Assembly: GCA_041656295.1 (NCBI GenBank)
Contig: JBBADV010000002.1
Coordinates: 1-64,000 of the forward strand
Direction of reading: 5' to 3'
From: Kiritimatiellales bacterium
GTDB lineage: Bacteria; Verrucomicrobiota; Kiritimatiellia; Kiritimatiellales; Tichowtungiaceae
Length of the DNA: 64,000 nt
In this document: positions 61,441 through 64,000 of the stretch, one piece after another
How positions within the stretch are numbered: position 1 is the stretch's first letter
Layout of the letters: each line of letters opens with the position of its first letter
Notes under the pieces: generated by a model
Databases searched by the model: none
What the model was told of the DNA's origin: nothing
Seen by the model: the letters and a program-made list of their open reading frames with translations, nothing else
Translations under genes and position numbers: made by a program

Positions 61441-63303
61441 CTACTCCTCCGGCAAACTGACTTTCACTCCGAAAAAGCGGTGGGTGGTATTGGTGGCATC
61501 GTGCTTTTTCCAATCATTGGTCAACGTGATGCGGCCTTCGACCGTGTAAACGCGTCCTGATGCGGTCAGATCAGGCGTCCAGCCGATCTGTTGTACACCG
61601 TTGGTGAAATATATAAGAAAACGGTCAAGTGTATTGGTCGGACAGGTTCCGGTAAGATAATCGTGCCATACCGGCGCATCTTTAATGGAATCATCTAGCG
61701 CCGCCGCTTCATAATCATTGTTTGTAACCAGACTATATTCATCTAGCCAATAGTGAGGAACCGGCACAGGTGTTGTCGCGGTATCCGCTACGAATTCATA
61801 CGCACCCATATCGACCGTACCGCTTTGAATACGTGGATTCCCGTCAAGATCAATCTCACCAACAGCAAGTGCATTGCTGCCTGTGTTGATGCATGGAGAA
61901 CCTATCTGTAACCGATAATCTCCATTTGCCGTATCCACAAAAAGCGGATCATTAGAAATATTGCCAGAGCCAGAAGGCAACGGCGTTGTGCAGGAATAAC
62001 TGAATGTGCATAAATAATGATTCGAAACCACTCCATTAACTGTATTACTCCAGATAATACAATTATTAAACGTTCCATAATATGAACCACCACCGACCCT
62101 GCCAGCTGTATTACCAAAAAGGGTGCAGTTATTTAAAAACCCAGAATATGCCCCTCCGCCATCAAAGGCTGCCGAATTATTAACCAATATACAATTATTC
62201 AGCGTTCCACCATACGACCCGCCGCCACGAGTGTAACCACTAGTACCAATCGCCGTATTTTCCATCAACGTACAATTATTCAATGTACTGGTATACGTAC
62301 CGCCGCCTTTCCCAGACCCAGACCCAACTCTGCCTGCCGTATTTCCCGTCAACATGCAGTTATTCAGTATTCCGCCATGTGCTCCACCTCCACGTCCAGA
62401 ACCGGAACTGTTGGTATTGGATCCGCTTGCCGTATTTCCCGTCAATACACAATTATCTAATGTTCCGCCATATGCGCCGCCTCCATAGCCGGCACTGGTA
62501 CTGGTGCCGTTTCCGTCTGCCTTATTTTCTATCAACACACAATCATTCAACGTACAATTGTTCACTCCGCCACCATAGCCGTAACCGTAACCTGTACCGT
62601 TGCCGTAGCTAGCGTTGCTGAGGCCAGTACCGGTACCCTTCGCCGTATTTTCCGTCAATGTACAATTATTCAGTGTACTGTCACTTGCTCCGCCGCCGTA
62701 GTCACGGCCAAAACTTGACCCATAGCTTGAACTAGAGCCGCTCGCTGTATTGTTGGAAAGGATACAATAATTCAAAGTACTGCCGTAGGCCCCACCGCCA
62801 TAGCCATTGCCATTGCTTGAACCGGATCCGCTTGCTGTATTTCCTGTCAGCACGCAGTTATTCAACGTTCCACCGTACGCCCCACCGCCATAGCCATAGC
62901 CACTGCTTGAACCGGAATAGTGTGCCCGCCCGTTCCGCAATGTAAAGCCGACAAGAACGGTGCTGAAATGATTGGTCGCTGATCCCAGCGTCGCACAACG
63001 ACTAGAATTTTTGCCATCAATAATGGTGTACTCTGCACCATTTATACTCTGAATAGTGATGGCTTTATTACCGGTCGAAATCGGTGCATAAGTCCCATTT
63101 GTTACCCAAATGACATCCCCGGCAACCGCATTATTAATGGCAAGCTGAATATTAGTGTATGCTGTTTCCCAGCTTGTGCCTCCAGCTCCCGATCCAGAAC
63201 TGCTGACATAGAGCTCTCGCGCTTCTACACAGGAAAAAGACAGTCCGACCCAAAGGAAGATTTGCCTTATTTTTATCGATTCTCGCTTTCTATTTCGTTT
63301 CAC
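61441..63303 (-). CDS. Secreted beta-helix adhesin-like repeat protein
   Basis: A signal peptide-like start (KRNRKRESIKIRQIFLWVGLSFSCVEA) precedes a right-handed beta-helix with about ten imperfect repeats of GGGAYGGTLNNCVLTGNTASG type (62000-62940), as in Pmp/polymorphic-membrane-type proteins. IDLDGNPRIQSGTVDMGAYE, a standard ending of such helices, and a C-terminal beta domain follow. A GTG at 63303 is used here; ATG 63345 would place the 18-bp palindrome inside the coding region. Neither has a good ribosome binding site. The repeat tract is prone to unequal recombination. Confidence 0.75.
   Translation of the reverse strand: MKRNRKRESIKIRQIFLWVGLSFSCVEARELYVSSSGSGAGGTSWETAYTNIQLAINNAVAGDVIWVTNGTYAPISTGNKAITIQSINGAEYTIIDGKNSSRCATLGSATNHFSTVLVGFTLRNGRAHYSGSSSGYGYGGGAYGGTLNNCVLTGNTASGSGSSNGNGYGGGAYGSTLNYCILSNNTASGSSSSYGSSFGRDYGGGASDSTLNNCTLTENTAKGTGTGLSNASYGNGTGYGYGYGGGVNNCTLNDCVLIENKADGNGTSTSAGYGGGAYGGTLDNCVLTGNTASGSNTNSSGSGRGGGAHGGILNNCMLTGNTAGRVGSGSGKGGGTYTSTLNNCTLMENTAIGTSGYTRGGGSYGGTLNNCILVNNSAAFDGGGAYSGFLNNCTLFGNTAGRVGGGSYYGTFNNCIIWSNTVNGVVSNHYLCTFSYSCTTPLPSGSGNISNDPLFVDTANGDYRLQIGSPCINTGSNALAVGEIDLDGNPRIQSGTVDMGAYEFVADTATTPVPVPHYWLDEYSLVTNNDYEAAALDDSIKDAPVWHDYLTGTCPTNTLDRFLIYFTNGVQQIGWTPDLTASGRVYTVEGRITLTNDWKKHDATNTTHRFFGVKVSLPEE
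62000..62950 (-). repeat. Coding tandem repeats of the beta-helix
   Basis: About ten related units of roughly 80-110 bp encode the GGGAYGG-TLNNC-L-NTA core, separated by variable Gly/Ser-rich spacers. Confidence 0.8.
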
Positions 63304-63306
63304 CTG

Positions 63307-63333
63307 AAACTTTGGAATGCATTCCAAAAACTC
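63307..63333. repeat. 27-bp palindromic repeat, copy 2
   Basis: It is the reverse complement of 31071-31097 and includes TTTGGAATGCATTCCAAA (63311-63328). It sits at the start of the beta-helix gene, 60 bp from the divergent XRE gene. Confidence 0.8.
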
Positions 63334-63392
63334 ATAAATGCACATTTTTAATGGTGTAGAAGTATTTGCACTACTTTGGTGGTGTGTCAAGC

Positions 63393-63626
63393 ATGCAAAC
63401 ACACGATACAAATACTCAACGGAAGATGCTGGGAGAGACTCTTCAGGCATATCGCAAAACAAAAGGAATCAGCCAGGAAAAGCTGGCGGAAATGCTGGAT
63501 GTCCACCGCAATTATGTCGGCAGGATTGAACGCGGGGAGCAGAACATCACGTTTGACACGTTATGTGGAATTGCACAAACTCTCGGCATCTCGCTCTCCG
63601 AGCTCTTTGTGAACGCGCAGCTTTGA
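63393..63626 (+). CDS. XRE-family transcription regulator
   Basis: This 77-residue protein consists of one HTH_3 domain: MLGETLQAYRKTKGISQEKLAEMLDVHRNYVGRIERGEQNITFDTLCGIAQTLGISLSELF. The size and form resemble controller proteins and phage-type repressors. ATG 63393 is preferred to TTG 63366. It is divergent from the beta-helix gene and converges on the integrase, so it may control the element or the 27-bp palindrome next to it. Confidence 0.88.
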   Translation: MQTHDTNTQRKMLGETLQAYRKTKGISQEKLAEMLDVHRNYVGRIERGEQNITFDTLCGIAQTLGISLSELFVNAQL

Positions 63627-63652
63627 TTATGAAAAACCGATAAAAGGATAAA

Positions 63653-64000
63653 TCAATGCTCCCTGCCGTATTCAAGCCGCTGGAGCTGTTCAAGTAAAAG
63701 CGCAGGCGTTGATTGTCCAGCATAACCGCGATGAACAGCGGATACGCCTTCAACCTCGTGTCCCATGATTTCTTGAGCATAGCAGTCGTCTATTTTTGCC
63801 TGATTCTGTGCCTGCTGGCTCCATGTGTGGCGGAGGCCGTGGAAATCTTTATAGTGCGAAGATTCCGGTAGCCAATCCTTTTTCCACCTGTTAAACCAGC
63901 GAGACATACGGGCGCGATAACCTTTTTTATCATCGTATGTAACGTCTGAAAATAACGGTTGATTCGTACGTTCCTCACGTTGTTCTTCCCACCACGCTTT
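63653..64000 (-). CDS. Tyrosine recombinase/integrase, C-terminal part (cut by window edge)
   Basis: 115 residues are visible, open to the right end of the window. The catalytic domain shows HGLRHTW (HxLRH box), EIMGHEV (second His region) and HRGYAG with the nucleophile Tyr. It matches phage-type integrases. Upstream residues (KAWWEEQREERTNQPLFSDV) belong to the same frame. It suggests that the end of an integrated element lies near the right edge of the window. Confidence 0.88.
   Translation of the reverse strand, partial: KAWWEEQREERTNQPLFSDVTYDDKKGYRARMSRWFNRWKKDWLPESSHYKDFHGLRHTWSQQAQNQAKIDDCYAQEIMGHEVEGVSAVHRGYAGQSTPALLLEQLQRLEYGREH

Overview
The window looks like a chromosome segment from a carbohydrate-degrading bacterium of the Planctomycetes-Verrucomicrobia-Chlamydiae superphylum, most likely of the Kiritimatiellota or Lentisphaerota kind. 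The clues are a formylglycine sulfatase, a BNR sialidase, PEP-CTERM proteins, several uroporphyrinogen-decarboxylase-like (URO-D) genes, a GPH-type sugar symporter and large GH42-like and GH106-like hydrolases. The phylum is inferred from gene content only.

Region 1 (1-8.6 kb) is a sugar catabolism locus. It holds the end of a PEP-CTERM protein, a sulfatase, a sialidase overlapping an MFS transporter, and a GntR regulator divergent from an HpaI-aldolase/2-hydroxyacid-dehydrogenase operon. A perfect palindrome covers that operon's -10 box. The third operon gene, a URO-D homologue, is cut by an IS110-family remnant. Region 2 (8.6-19.9 kb) is housekeeping: a split CHR transporter, yajC-secDF, recJ, a LigB-like exported DNA ligase, rpsT, rpsU, an SNF-family symporter and infA, with an IS5-family remnant and intergenic inverted repeats. 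It ends in an initiator-like tRNA-Met whose 3' half is abnormal.

Region 3 (about 19.9-42.8 kb) is accessory DNA of plasmid or integrative-element type. It has a D5/P4-type helicase whose primase part is decayed, a candidate origin, a YubB/Api92-like protein, a Cas4/RecB-like nuclease, DUF4942, a frameshifted RadC, and an ArdC cut short. Most of these genes are followed by their own intrinsic terminator. Three putative defence modules lie among them: a SIR2 gene with a small partner; a 1707-residue nuclease-STAND ATPase with a ParB-like partner, sitting exactly where ArdC is truncated; and a CoiA-like, PD-(D/E)XK and truncated-sensor group. No relaxase or conjugation apparatus was seen.

Region 4 (43-58.2 kb) is a LacI-controlled glycan locus: URO-D, LacI, GPH symporter, two paralogous GH42-like secreted proteins (the first split by a 2-bp insertion), two paralogous secreted proteins (one with PEP-CTERM) and a GH106-like hydrolase. 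Repeated 16-bp operator-like motifs lie before the symporter and before the intact hydrolase. Region 5 (58.2-64 kb) holds a coiled-coil gene separated from an NYN/PIN-like RNase domain only by an in-frame TGA, a LysM/Sel1 pair, a repeat-rich beta-helix surface protein, an XRE regulator and the C-terminal half of a tyrosine integrase running off the window edge. An identical 27-bp palindromic sequence occurs in regions 3 and 5.
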